Below are positions 41,291 through 51,971 of a stretch of DNA of 64,000 bases, piece by piece. This DNA is from Wolbachia endosymbiont (group A) of Bibio marci. Lineage in GTDB: Bacteria; Pseudomonadota; Alphaproteobacteria; Rickettsiales; Anaplasmataceae. The translations under genes were made by a program, and so were the position numbers. The stretch covers positions 186,001 through 250,000 of the forward strand of contig NZ_OX366364.1 in the NCBI RefSeq assembly GCF_947251645.1, given 5' to 3'. Below the pieces are notes generated by a model. It saw nothing but the letters and a program-made list of their open reading frames with translations, ran no database searches and had not been told where the DNA came from. The first letter of the stretch is position 1; each line of letters opens with the position of its first letter.

Positions 41291-41363
41291 TGGGCAATGA
41301 CAGACTTGAACTGCCGACCTCCTCGGTGTAAACGAGATGCTCTACCAGCTGAGCTAATTGCCC
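41291..41363 (-). tRNA. tRNA-Val (anticodon UAC)
   Basis: 73 bases, no encoded CCA. Acceptor GGGCAAT pairs with ATTGCCC, D-arm GCTCAGCTGGTAGAGC, anticodon loop TTTACAC giving UAC, T-arm GGCAG TTCAAGT CTGTC. All arms fold. Confidence 0.94.
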
Positions 41364-41556
41364 CTTTAGATGTAATTCTATAGTTCAATATTATTATTGT
41401 AAACAAAAATAGCGATAAATTGTATCCGTTCAGCAGAGTGGCAAAATAGGTAGACAAGGTGATCTAAAAAGGTAATCATAGGGTAAATGTGAGGTAAGTC
41501 CTTACAATAAATGGTGTCATCCCAGTGCCCAGACACTGGGATCCAGGTTACTATAT

Positions 41557-41880
41557 ATGAAAAGTTATTATGTCTATATACTTGCAAGTGAACGAAATGG
41601 AACCCTGTATATAGGTATAACATCAAATTTAATTAAACGAATTTGGGAGCATAAAAGCAAAGCCATTTCCGGTTTCACGTCAAAGTACAATGTTAGTAAA
41701 TTAGTCTACTCTGAGGAGTTTCAAGACATAAATTTAGCAATTAGTAAAGAAAAGCTTCTAAAAAGCTGGCAGAGAAAATGGAAAATAAACTTAATTGAAA
41801 AAACAAATCAAGAATGGAAAGATTTATATGATGAAATCGTATCTGGATTCCAGACTGGAATGACACCATTTGTTGCATAA
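41557..41880 (+). CDS. GIY-YIG domain endonuclease-like protein with a repeat-derived C-terminus
   Basis: 107 residues. The GIY-YIG signature is YVYIL then TLYIGITS, with Arg in LIKRIWEH. This small single-domain class (UPF0213/YhbQ-like) is of uncertain cell function. The last 13 or so residues (SGFQTGMTPFVA) are read from a palindromic repeat (GGATTCCAGACTGGAATGAC), and the stop lies in the terminal arm of the next repeat element. The natural C-terminus was probably replaced. The gene sits wholly among repeats, upstream and downstream. Confidence 0.85.
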   Translation: MKSYYVYILASERNGTLYIGITSNLIKRIWEHKSKAISGFTSKYNVSKLVYSEEFQDINLAISKEKLLKSWQRKWKINLIEKTNQEWKDLYDEIVSGFQTGMTPFVA

Positions 41881-42127
41881 CTGTACGAACATTGTGATTT
41901 GGGCCTACCAGAAGGGCAATGCCTCTTATTCAAGTACCCTCTTCTTGTCATTCCAGTCTGGAATCCAGTTTTCCATATAATCTCATCAAAAATGTTTATT
42001 TTCTAGCTACTTTTATACTTATCAACTCAGTATGCTTACTTACAATTAAAATTCCTGGATCCCAGTGTCAAGCACTGGGATGACACCCTCCTGATGGGCC
42101 AAAATCACAATGTTCGTACAGTTATGC
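41875..42127. mobile_element. MITE-like composite palindromic element, full copy
   Basis: 253 bases with 26-base terminal inverted repeats: the left arm begins GCATAACTGTACGAAC and runs through ATTGTGATTT; the right arm (42102-42127) is its reverse complement. Inside are two smaller hairpins, CATTCCAGTCTGGAATCCAG and CCAGTGTCAAGCACTGG. Related copies lie at 17775-17965, 33530-33725 and 47800-47935, and inside priA and ispA. No coding potential. Confidence 0.75.
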
Positions 42128-42259
42128 ATTTGTTGTGCAAATTACCTTTGCAAACAAATGTTCGTACAGCTGTGCGTCACGCACTTTGCTTCAATATTTG
42201 CACATTAGCCACTCCCCTGAACAGATACGATAAATTAGATTTAGGTAAGCTATAAGCTT

Positions 42260-43135
42260 TTATGAAATCTTTGGGTGCATACTGTGGAGTTTTATAAATT
42301 TTAGTCTTGCTGTCACTTTGTATAAAGGTATTTTTTCACTCACATCTTTCGAAGTTGTAGCCATGTTCAACAACTTTAAGTAGAATATTGTAGCATTTTT
42401 AAAATCTGAAAGTTTATCTAGAATAACAGCTAAATTATAGGTATAAAAAATATTGTTTTCATCAAGGGAAATAGCAGTTATCATATACTCCTTACCTTTT
42501 ACATAATCCTCCTTTTTCATATAAATCAGACCTAAATTTGCTAATAAAGGAGCATAATTTTTATGTATATCATACAATTTTAACATTTCACTCAACGCCA
42601 GATCAGGATCATGTTGTGAGATTATCGTCAGAAAATTTTTTAATATGTAAGGGTTACTAGGGTGTTCTTTTAACAGTCTTGTGTAAATCTCTACAGCTTT
42701 TTTGTATTCTTTATTAACGTAATAAATGTTCCCCAATCCAATTAAAGCATTTTTATGATAAGGAAACTTTGCGATAGTCTGATTAAGGAGAGAAATAGCT
42801 ATCTCATTATCTCCTAACTCAAAAGAATCTTTTGCTTTTTTTAAAGTAGAGTATATGTCAAAACTCTTGCCAGAATTCTGCGCAATTTTGATATTAAATT
42901 TATCACTTTTTCTCTCAATAACATCAAGATCTTTATATTTTTTATCAGCTTTTATATGCTTGACAACACTATCAAAGGCCTTCTGTATCTCCAAATTTTC
43001 ACTAGCATAGGTAACAGAAGACCTACATAAAATCACAATGCAAATTAACATGCAGACAAACATAGATCCTAGTGTTGTGGCATTGGCTGCAGCGTGTAAC
43101 CAGTAAACCTTATTTTTTTGAGCTATGCGCAACAC
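42260..43135 (-). CDS. Tetratricopeptide-repeat protein with N-terminal signal/anchor
   Basis: 291 residues. A hydrophobic segment at residues 20-42 looks like an uncleaved anchor or signal peptide. From about residue 85 onwards there are five TPR-like units (pattern ALIGLGNIYYVNKEYKKAVEIY). TPRs bind proteins, so it may serve as a periplasmic or envelope scaffold. No partner is suggested by context. Confidence 0.75.
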   Translation of the reverse strand: MLRIAQKNKVYWLHAAANATTLGSMFVCMLICIVILCRSSVTYASENLEIQKAFDSVVKHIKADKKYKDLDVIERKSDKFNIKIAQNSGKSFDIYSTLKKAKDSFELGDNEIAISLLNQTIAKFPYHKNALIGLGNIYYVNKEYKKAVEIYTRLLKEHPSNPYILKNFLTIISQHDPDLALSEMLKLYDIHKNYAPLLANLGLIYMKKEDYVKGKEYMITAISLDENNIFYTYNLAVILDKLSDFKNATIFYLKLLNMATTSKDVSEKIPLYKVTARLKFIKLHSMHPKIS

Positions 43136-44462
43136 ATTACAAATTTATAAATGCTAAATTACCTATCTCATACAATAATAAAGATATTATTAATTAGCGG
43201 GACGAACATGCTGTGTTGCCTTTTAGAACGCACTTATCTTTTGTCTTCTATATTTTGCTTTATTAGACTTCTTGCATAACCCAAACTTAAGTAGAAAAAA
43301 GGCAAATAGTTAATATAGCTCTAAGTTTACCGATGATAAGAACCGTCATTCAAGTAGCCCCTCCCTGCCATCTAAGTAGCCTTCTTCTCCTGTCATCCCA
43401 GCACCTTCTTCCTGTTATCTAAGTAGCTGACTACTTGGATCCAGAAAACTTAACTTTAAATAAGTGGCTGCATCTAGATTCCAGACTGGAATGACAAGGC
43501 TATAAGCGTCAACACTGGGTTAGCCCAAGCGAGACGTCATACCGCCACGAACCGTCATACCGCCGCGGTATCTCTAGATCCCGCTAACAAGCAGCGGGAT
43601 GACGAGCTTATCGTCATTCCACCACAAACCGTCATACCGCCGCGGTATCTCTAGATCCCGCTAACACGTAGCGGAATGACGATTGTCAGGCTAGCTGTCA
43701 TCCCAGTTTGGAATCCAGGAAAAAGAATGGTGTCATCCCAGTGCCCAGACACTGGGATCCAGGAAAGTTTGCTTGTTTACAAGCAAACTAGCATAGAAAG
43801 TGGTTACAACGTTTTCGATGAGATTATATGGAAAACTGGATTCCAGTGTCAAGCACTGGAATGACATCACAGGGGCACTGGAATGACACCTCTCTTGGGC
43901 TCTTTTAGCTATAAACATTAAGAAATTTACCAAATAAAAAAAAGGCAAAAGAAGCCCTGGGGTTATTATCCGCTTTAAAATATTGGCGTTTTTTATGTTT
44001 TAAACGCTTGACAAGCGAGATTCAGCCGCTTTTAATTGCAACTAACCTACGCTGCAAATGTTTAAGAAATTTACTAAGCAGAAAAAAAGACAAAGAATCC
44101 CCGAGTTAGCTAGTCCTTTACTATCTCTGTCGAGTATTGGCATTTTTTGATGTCTTGTAACGCTTTATAAGCGCGTTCAGCTTATTTAGATAAAAATCTA
44201 GATGTAGATGAAGTTTTGTAAAGACATACAGTATCTATATACTGCAAAAAATTGAACATAAGACGCCGATACATTAAGTAATCCTTACCTTTTAATCTGC
44301 AGATTGGCGAAAGCAAATACAATAGCTTCAGTTTCATGATAAGAGGGCTGGCAAGGCTTGTCAAGGAAGTTTTTTCGTTTCTACTGAATGACAATTGTGG
44401 TTTGGGAGGTGATGCAAGAAGTCTATTTCCACAAAAATGCTTCAATTTATCTTAACATTTTG
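43136..44462. other. 1.3-kb non-coding block of palindromic repeats and element R3
   Basis: 43350-43900 is packed with hairpin repeats of two types: CCAGTG...CACTGG units and a GC-richer kind (ACCGCCGCGGTATCTCTAGA with GATCCCGCTAACAAGCAGCG). 43900-44364 is element R3. No gene is supported anywhere in the block. Confidence 0.7.
43900..44364 (-). ncRNA. Putative multicopy non-coding RNA element, copy R3
   Basis: Same family as R1 but on the minus strand, nearly identical to R4 over about 450 bases. Its promoter on the minus strand is TTGACA (complement of 44359-44364), 17 bases, TATCAT (complement of 44336-44341). Two tandem units with GTTTAAGAAATTTAC follow. An open frame of up to 87 codons overlaps it, but its ATG lies on the -10 box and so would not be in the transcript. 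Confidence 0.5.
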
Positions 44463-44873
44463 TCAACTACCTTTGTAGGAATGACAATTTAAAAGGGCAT
44501 CTTTACATATTCCATATGGCTGCCAGTTGCACCCTTCACATGCGTAATCAAATTTCTTTAAAGACATTTTCTCTCTAATCTTTTTTACTGCCTCATTCCA
44601 AGTTAAAGCCTCGCCAATTTTTATTCCTAAAATTTCCATATGCCTTCTATCTAGCTGTAAAACTTTAGCTTGTGTGGTGCATTCACCTTGTTTAGTCTGA
44701 TTTGGACAAGCACTACAGATACTATCAAGGTTACCAACTACTTCGATTTGAGTGTTAGGATCACTAATTACTTTGCTTGCTATCTTTTTATAATTTTCTA
44801 CAAAACCCTGAGAATACCCATATCCCCGAAACGCGAGGGTGCACATAAAATGATGAGGGCGAAATTTTATCAT
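44463..44873 (-). CDS. DUF1284 family protein
   Basis: 136 residues from an ATG at 44873 that overlaps the bioY stop (ATGA). Family start MIKFRPHHFMC and paired Cys motifs CSACPNQ and CEGCNWQPYGICKDA suggest metal or iron-sulfur binding; the role is unknown. A longer upstream extension in frame would run through bioY and is not likely. Confidence 0.82.
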   Translation of the reverse strand: MIKFRPHHFMCTLAFRGYGYSQGFVENYKKIASKVISDPNTQIEVVGNLDSICSACPNQTKQGECTTQAKVLQLDRRHMEILGIKIGEALTWNEAVKKIREKMSLKKFDYACEGCNWQPYGICKDALLNCHSYKGS

Positions 44874-45397
44874 TTTTTCAAATATTGCAAAGCTGCTACA
44901 AGTAGAAAAATTTTTACCAAACCAGGAAGGATAAATGGTAAAACACCCACCATTATTGCTTGTTCCAGACCCAAGTAAACAGCAAGCCAACTGGTACCAC
45001 ATATAAAAATCATAGCTGTGCCAACTATACAACTAAAAGAATTGCGCGCGAGTAATTCACATTTAAGGCTTAAGAGTTCATTTACTTCGCCCATCACTAT
45101 GACAGCAGCTAAACAGCCAATTAAATATCCACCTGTTGGTCTGAGAAAAATGTGATAACCACCAGAAAAATTCGCAAGAACAGGCAATCCTGCTGCACCA
45201 AGTGATAGATATGTAAGCACAGAATAGAATGCTGTTCTGCGGTTAAATTTAAGCCCAATAAGCATTACTCCTAAAGTTTGCAATGTGATAGGCACAGGCT
45301 GCAATGGTATGCTTATTTGAGCCATCAAGAATAAAAGTAAAACGCAAGACAATATTTCAGCCAGTGTTGATCTACTGCTAGATTGTGTTATAAACAT
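44870..45397 (-). CDS. bioY: Biotin transporter BioY
   Basis: Substrate-binding membrane component of an ECF-type biotin importer. From the ATG at 45397 it has 175 residues and the usual start; a start at 45451 adds 18 residues. The signature ISIPLQPVPITLQTLGVML and RPTGGYLIG are clear, with about six membrane helices. No EcfA/EcfT genes are nearby. Coupled to the DUF1284 gene by a four-base overlap. Confidence 0.92.
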   Translation of the reverse strand: MFITQSSSRSTLAEILSCVLLLFLMAQISIPLQPVPITLQTLGVMLIGLKFNRRTAFYSVLTYLSLGAAGLPVLANFSGGYHIFLRPTGGYLIGCLAAVIVMGEVNELLSLKCELLARNSFSCIVGTAMIFICGTSWLAVYLGLEQAIMVGVLPFILPGLVKIFLLVAALQYLKK

Positions 45398-45508
45398 ACC
45401 TTCCCAATAAAAATAACTTATAAAATGTAATATATATAAGAGGTTTTGCAATTTAAATTTTGCTTATATTGTGCTACAATGAATTATTTATGCACTATTA
45501 AATTAAAA

Positions 45509-46066
45509 ATGATAAGTAAACAAGATCTATTATCGTTGATGAAAGCAAGACACAGCGGACGTTCATACGATCCTACAAGAGCAATATCTCAGGAAGACAT
45601 GGATATTTTAATGGAAGCTGTAAGGCTGACTCCCTCATGTTTTGGTGATGAACCTTGGAGATATGTGATATGCAACAAACAGAACAATCAAAGCGCATGG
45701 GAAAAGCTGCTAAATTGTCTTGATGAATCTAATCAAAAATGGGCAAAAGATGCACAAGTGTTAATCATATCTTTCAGTGCTAAAAATTTCCGCAAATCTG
45801 GTAAAGGAGAAAATCTTTGGGCTAATCACGACACTGGTGCAGCGAATTATGGACTTATGTTACAAGCTGCAGCTATGAACTTAATGGCCCATCAAATGGG
45901 TGGATTTGATAGAGATAAAATAGTGAAAGAGTTCAATATACCCAATGACTTTAACGTAATGTCAGTGATAGCGGTTGGTTACGAAGAAGAGGGTGCTGAA
46001 ATCAAAGAGAAAAAAAGAAGGTCAGTAGAAGAAATATTTTTCTACGATGAGTGGCCAAAATTCTGA
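45509..46066 (+). CDS. Nitroreductase family protein
   Basis: 185 residues from the ATG at 45509 (MISKQDLLSLMKARHSGRSY), the usual start of FMN-dependent nitroreductases; 21 more codons are open upstream. The FMN-binding ARHSGRSYDP and the block TPSCFGDEPWRYVI are present, and the C-terminal VGYEEEGAE. The natural electron acceptor is unknown. The 3' end overlaps dapF by 20 bases. Confidence 0.88.
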   Translation: MISKQDLLSLMKARHSGRSYDPTRAISQEDMDILMEAVRLTPSCFGDEPWRYVICNKQNNQSAWEKLLNCLDESNQKWAKDAQVLIISFSAKNFRKSGKGENLWANHDTGAANYGLMLQAAAMNLMAHQMGGFDRDKIVKEFNIPNDFNVMSVIAVGYEEEGAEIKEKKRRSVEEIFFYDEWPKF

Positions 46067-46835
46067 AAATTTTATCAAAATGCACGGTACTGGCAATAAT
46101 TTTGTTATCATAGACTCACGTTCAGCAAATGATTTAAATTGGAACTATAAAAAAATTGCTAACCAAAACGGTTGCGATCAAGTCATAGTGATAACAAACT
46201 CCAGTTTAGCCGATTGCTTTATGCATATCTATAATGCTGATGGTAGCAAAGCTGAAATGTGCGGAAATGCAGCACGTTGCGTTGGATATTTGCTAATGTC
46301 AGAAAAAGGTGCTGAATACTCCATTATTGAGCTAACAAGCAAACGCATTTTAGAGTGTTTTAAAGTGGGTGATAAATCCATAAAGGTTAACATGGGTAAA
46401 CCTTTGCTAAAATGGCATGAAATTCCCTTGTCTACTGAGTGTGACACTCTTCACTTACCTATAGAGCTTGAAATGCTAAAAGATCCTGTTGCAGTAAATA
46501 TTGGCAATCCTCACATAGTTTTTTTTGTTGATAACATAAGTGAAATACCATTGCGAAATTTAGGACCAAAGCTAGAAAATCACGCATTATTTCCTCAGAA
46601 AATTAATGTTAGTATTGCACAAGTTGAAAAGTCTGGAGAAATAGCTTTAAGAGTTTGGGAAAGAGGTACAGGCATTACTGCATCGTGCGGTAGTGCAGCC
46701 TGTGCAGCACTTGTTGCATCCACACTACGTGGATATCTGGCTGCCCAACAGACTTCAGTAGATTTACCAGGAGGTAAGTTATTAATCGAATGGGCAAATA
46801 ACGTATTCATGACCGGTGATATAGGATTTTTGTGA
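46047..46835 (+). CDS. dapF: Diaminopimelate epimerase
   Basis: Converts LL- to meso-diaminopimelate for peptidoglycan. 262 residues. Both catalytic Cys are present: MCGNAARCVGY near residue 71 and TASCGSAACAA near 214, with KMHGTGNNFV at the N-terminus. Element R2 begins 27 bases after its stop. Confidence 0.95.
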   Translation: MSGQNSENFIKMHGTGNNFVIIDSRSANDLNWNYKKIANQNGCDQVIVITNSSLADCFMHIYNADGSKAEMCGNAARCVGYLLMSEKGAEYSIIELTSKRILECFKVGDKSIKVNMGKPLLKWHEIPLSTECDTLHLPIELEMLKDPVAVNIGNPHIVFFVDNISEIPLRNLGPKLENHALFPQKINVSIAQVEKSGEIALRVWERGTGITASCGSAACAALVASTLRGYLAAQQTSVDLPGGKLLIEWANNVFMTGDIGFL

Positions 46836-46862
46836 TAATTGTTTTCACAATGCAAAAACCAC

Positions 46863-47335
46863 TTAACAAACTTCGCCAGCCCCCTTATCATGATGCTGAA
46901 GGTATTCAGTTATCTTCATCTGTGCAGATTAAACAGCAAAAAAACAACGTAGTTGGCGTCTTATTTTTAATTTTTTGCACTATGTGCACCTTATGTCTTC
47001 ACAATATTTCTGGGTTTTTACTTATATAAGCTGAAACGCGCTTATAAGTCGTTTAAGACAGTATAGTACGCCAATTTGAAGGATTAGAGAGTGAACACTA
47101 ATTACCACGGGATTTCTTTTGCCTTTTTTTCTGCTTAGTAAATTTCTTAAACATTTTAGCTAAGGTTAGTTGCACTTAAAAGCAGCTAAATTGCAGTGTT
47201 TAAGACTTAAAAAACGCCAATACTGAAAATAGACAGTGACCAGGGTTTCTTTTGCCTTTTTTTTCGTTTGGTAAATTTCTTAACGTTTATAGCTAACATG
47301 AAGCTAAGTACGAACTTTGTTAAACACAACAAATG
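46863..47335 (+). ncRNA. Putative multicopy non-coding RNA element, copy R2
   Basis: Close match to R1 over its whole length. Promoter TTAACA (46863-46868), 17-base spacer, TATCAT (46886-46891). Two tandem units with TTTTGCCTTTTTTT follow. Sits directly behind dapF on the same strand. Confidence 0.5.
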
Positions 47336-47487
47336 GTGTCATGCCAGTGCTTGACACTGGCATCCAGCCTTCCTGCAATCTCATCGAAAACGTTGTATTT
47401 CAACGTAAAACATCTATTTTTATGCTTATCAACTTAGCTGGATCCCAGTGTCAAGCACTGGGATGACATTATAGGGGCGCTGGCCTG

Positions 47488-47785
47488 ACAATCGTCATCC
47501 CGCTACGTGTTAGCGGAATCTATGCTAAGAGATACCGCGAATGAATCGCGGTATGACGGTTCGCGGCGGTATAGTAATTCGTCATCCCGCTATGTGTTAG
47601 CGGGATCTAGAGATACCGCGGCGGTATGACGGTTCGCGGTGGCATGACGATAACCTCGTCATCCCGCTGCTTGTTAGAGGATGAGATACCGCGAATGAAT
47701 CGCGGTGTGACGGTTCGCGGCGGTATAGTGATTCGTCATCCCGCTACGTGTTAGAGGATGAGATACCGCGGCGGTATGACGTAGA
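47488..47785. repeat. Tandem array of GC-rich palindromic repeats
   Basis: Three units of about 100-120 bases. Each has CGTCATCCCGCTACGTGTTA, then a hairpin AGATACCGCG...CGCGGTATGACGG. Same family as at 43560-43680, 54118-54165 and 57398-57535. Strong stem-loops in a low-GC genome. Confidence 0.75.
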
Positions 47786-47931
47786 GTCAGCGTTAGCTAT
47801 AACACAACACTTTTATACTCACCAAATCAGTTTGCTTGCTTACAAGCAAACTTTCCTGGATCCAAGTAGTCAAGGCACTGGGATGACATCATTCTTGGTC
47901 CCTTATATCACAACGTTCGTACAGTTGCGTT

Positions 47932-48816
47932 TTAGGTTAGGCACTGATGCATTACTTCCAAAACTTTTTTACCAATCACCGCAGGAGTCTCTGCAATTGC
48001 AATTCCAGCGCTCCGCATAACTTCTAGTTTTGCACCAGCACTTCCACCACTGGAAGAGATGATTGCTCCAGCGTGTCCCATACGTCTTCCTGGAGGTGCT
48101 GTTTGACCTGCTACAAAACCAACGATTGGCTTTTTAGTTTTTTCTGTTTTCACAAAATGTGATACATCTTCTTCTTCGTTTCCACCTATTTCACCAATAA
48201 CTACAATACCATGAGTATCGTCATCTTTTAAAAAGAGCTCCATACAGTCGACAAATGTCATACCATGAATTGGATCTCCCCCAATTCCGATACACGTGGA
48301 TTGACCAAGACCAACAGCGGTTGTTTGTGCTACTGCCTCGTAAGTCAAAGTTCCAGAGCGAGACATAATTCCTATGTGTCCACGCTTATGGATATGGCCA
48401 GGCATAATTCCTATTTTGCACTCTTCAGGCGTAATAATTCCCGGACAGTTGGGACCAACCAATCGACTTTTTGAATCAACAAGCGCGCGCTTAACTTTCA
48501 CCATATCAAGTATAGGAATGCCCTCTGTAATACAAACTATCAATTCTATTTTTGCATCTATTGCTTCAAGTATTGCAGCAGCAGCAAATTTAGCAGGTAC
48601 ATATATTACCGTGGCATTCGCATCAGTTTTTTCTCTAGCTTCTGCTACAGTATTAAAAACCGGTAAATTAAGGTGAGTGCTACCACCCTTTCCAGGAGTT
48701 ACACCGCCAACCATTTTCGTCCCGTAGTCAATAGCTTGCTCTGAATGAAACGTACCTTGTGCACCAGTAAAACCCTGGCATATTAATCTTGTATCTTTAT
48801 TTACTAAAACGGACAT
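47932..48816 (-). CDS. sucD: Succinyl-CoA ligase subunit alpha
   Basis: 294 residues. TCA-cycle step giving ATP or GTP. CoA-binding [15 protein letters not shown] at the N-terminus and the phospho-His in [11 protein letters not shown] near residue 250. Three bases after sucC. Confidence 0.97.
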   Translation of the reverse strand: MSVLVNKDTRLICQGFTGAQGTFHSEQAIDYGTKMVGGVTPGKGGSTHLNLPVFNTVAEAREKTDANATVIYVPAKFAAAAILEAIDAKIELIVCITEGIPILDMVKVKRALVDSKSRLVGPNCPGIITPEECKIGIMPGHIHKRGHIGIMSRSGTLTYEAVAQTTAVGLGQSTCIGIGGDPIHGMTFVDCMELFLKDDDTHGIVVIGEIGGNEEEDVSHFVKTEKTKKPIVGFVAGQTAPPGRRMGHAGAIISSSGGSAGAKLEVMRSAGIAIAETPAVIGKKVLEVMHQCLT

Positions 48817-48819
48817 GCT

Positions 48820-49989
<1,170 letters not shown>

Positions 49990-50008
49990 CTATTAACTTG
50001 AGTACAAA

Positions 50009-50209
50009 CTACCAACCATAACGCTGCCTTCTGCACTCTTGTTGGTACCTCTTTTTTTTAGCTTCAGCTTTCTTTTTGGCTCTTTTTTCTGATTTTTTTT
50101 CATGATATTGTTTTTTCATTTTCAACCCTCTTCCTTCCTTTTGAATTGTTTTTTTCAATACTGGAAGAGCTCTGTCTACATCACCATAATGGACTGATAC
50201 TTCTATCAA
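50009..50209 (-). CDS. rpsU: 30S ribosomal protein S21
   Basis: 66 residues, very basic C-terminus (KKAEAKKKRYQQECRRQRYG). The start is a TTG at 50209, decided by a strong AAGGAGG eight bases upstream and by the family-typical beginning IEVSVHYGDVDRAL. Confidence 0.93.
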   Translation of the reverse strand: MIEVSVHYGDVDRALPVLKKTIQKEGRGLKMKKQYHEKKSEKRAKKKAEAKKKRYQQECRRQRYGW

Positions 50210-50408
50210 ACTCTATACCTCCTTCGGTAATCATTTCAAAATCTATTTATAAATTAGAAAATTAACATTGTCAATTATTTTATAAACTTGAGCATTAAAA
50301 TATAATATGCCATAATTTACATGATAAATGATGTCATTCCAGTGTCAGCTACTTGCTTACTGATGGAGATTGCTCTTATGTTACAGCGTTTTTACAATTA
50401 TACTAACA

Positions 50409-50482
50409 TCGGGGCGGAGAGATTTGAACTCCCGACCCTTTGGTCCCAAACCAAATGCGCTACCAGGCTGCGCTACGCCCCG
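50409..50482 (-). tRNA. tRNA-Pro (anticodon UGG)
   Basis: 74 bases, no encoded CCA. Acceptor CGGGGCG / CGCCCCG, anticodon loop TTTGGGA giving UGG, T-loop GTTCAAATC. All arms fold. Confidence 0.95.
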
Positions 50483-50725
50483 ACTTCTTTACTCAGAGTA
50501 TCAATAACTCAGGCAAAATGCAAGATTCATTTGTTTACTTTAGAAAAAATATAATACGAGATTTAATATTATCTTAGAATATGTTTTTTATTAGCTCCTC
50601 TTTAACAACAGAGAAGGTACTAGGATGACACCATCTGGATGCAAATTTCCTTAAACGTTCGTATAACTCAAAACTTTACTTTAGATCAAACTGCTGTATA
50701 GTGACTTTATAGCTTCAATTTTGTA

Positions 50726-51913
50726 ATGAACATACCTAGTATAGGAAATTGTGATCTTCACAATAAAACCGTCTTACTCAGAGTTGATTTCAATGTTCCT
50801 ATAAAAGATGGAGAAATTCGTGACGTCACTCGTATTTTGAGAGCATTGCCTACTATTCAGTATTTAGTAAATGCGAGTGCAAAGATTATTATTATATCGC
50901 ATTTCGGACGCCCAAAGGCCAGAGACAATAATCTGTCGCTAAAAAATGTAATTGACACTTTATCGCAGTTACTAAATAAAAAAGTGAAATTCATTGATGA
51001 TTGCGTTGGTGAAAAAGTGCAAAAAGCAGTGAGTGCTATGGATGCAAGAGATATAATATTACTAGAGAATCTAAGATTTTATAAAGAGGAAGAGCAAAGT
51101 GACTCAAATTTTGCCAAACAACTAGCATCTCTAGCGGATATATATGTAAATGATGCATTTTCTTGCTCTCACAGAGCTCACGCTTCTATTTCACGCATTA
51201 CAGAATTTTTACCCTCCTATGCAGGATTTTGCTTACAAGATGAGCTAAAGTATCTTGAAAAAGCTGTATCGTTTAAAGCTAAACCTATTACTGCGATAGT
51301 TGGGGGAGCTAAAATATCAACTAAGATAAAAATGCTTATAAAGCTAACAGAAAAGGTTGATTACCTAGTTCTAGGTGGTGCAATTGCTAATAATTTTTTG
51401 TCATTTAGCAAAGTAAATATAGGGAAATCTTTCTTTCAAAATGGTGTTGACAACCTTCTACATAATATTGTTGAAACAGCAAATAAAAACAATTGCAAAA
51501 TAGTTGTGCCAGAAGACGTTCTGGTTGCAGTAAACTCTGATTACAGCACTAGTATTTCAAGAAAAACTGAGTCCATTTTGGACGGTGATATAATTTTGGA
51601 TATCGGACCACAAACTTTGAGTACAATAAGCAGTATAATAGCAAGCAGTAAGACTCTGCTGTGGAATGGACCTATTGGTGTTTTTGAACATTCAGCTTTT
51701 GCAAGTGGTACAATAGGGGTAATGAAAGTCGTAAGTGACTTAACGCACAAAGGAAAGTTAACCAGCATAATAGGGGGAGGCGATAGTCTATCTGCAATAA
51801 GCGCTGCAGGCCTTACCGATAAGGATTTTACATGTGTTTCCACTGGTGGAGGAGCGTTTTTAAGTTGGCTGGGTGGCGATGAAATGCCGGGAGTTGCTGC
51901 TCTGCAAAAATGA
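50726..51913 (+). CDS. pgk: Phosphoglycerate kinase
   Basis: 395 residues. Glycolytic/gluconeogenic ATP-forming step. N-terminal LLRVDFNVPI, substrate-binding SHFGRPK, HRAHAS, and C-terminal GGGDSLSAI and STGGGAFLSWLGG are intact. Confidence 0.97.
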   Translation: MNIPSIGNCDLHNKTVLLRVDFNVPIKDGEIRDVTRILRALPTIQYLVNASAKIIIISHFGRPKARDNNLSLKNVIDTLSQLLNKKVKFIDDCVGEKVQKAVSAMDARDIILLENLRFYKEEEQSDSNFAKQLASLADIYVNDAFSCSHRAHASISRITEFLPSYAGFCLQDELKYLEKAVSFKAKPITAIVGGAKISTKIKMLIKLTEKVDYLVLGGAIANNFLSFSKVNIGKSFFQNGVDNLLHNIVETANKNNCKIVVPEDVLVAVNSDYSTSISRKTESILDGDIILDIGPQTLSTISSIIASSKTLLWNGPIGVFEHSAFASGTIGVMKVVSDLTHKGKLTSIIGGGDSLSAISAAGLTDKDFTCVSTGGGAFLSWLGGDEMPGVAALQK

Positions 51914-51971
51914 TTAGATTAAAACTTTTTTTAATTGTTTCTTATAAGATAGCTTTTTTGTGAACGTGATT

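Larger units (their letters stand above)
46836..47931. other. 1.1-kb non-coding block: element R2 and clustered hairpin repeats
   Basis: 46863-47335 is R2. 47336-47480 has CCAGTG...CACTGG hairpins. 47488-47785 holds tandem GC-richer units. 47800-47935 is a partial composite element ending in TCACAACGTTCGTACAG. No gene seen. Confidence 0.7.

Noticed and set aside
43350..43900. Clustered palindromic repeats as a CRISPR array
   Set aside because: Unit lengths and spacings vary, the units are palindromes with no unique equal-length spacers, and no cas genes are present.
44182..44445. Small frame of 87 codons, shared with the copy at 57930-58178, in the R elements
   Set aside because: The ATG coincides with the -10 box in R3 and is ATA in R4; R1 and R2 have an early stop in the matching frame. 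More likely non-coding.
50321..50554. 77-codon frame over tRNA-Pro
   Set aside because: Covers the tRNA gene on the other strand and part of a palindromic repeat.
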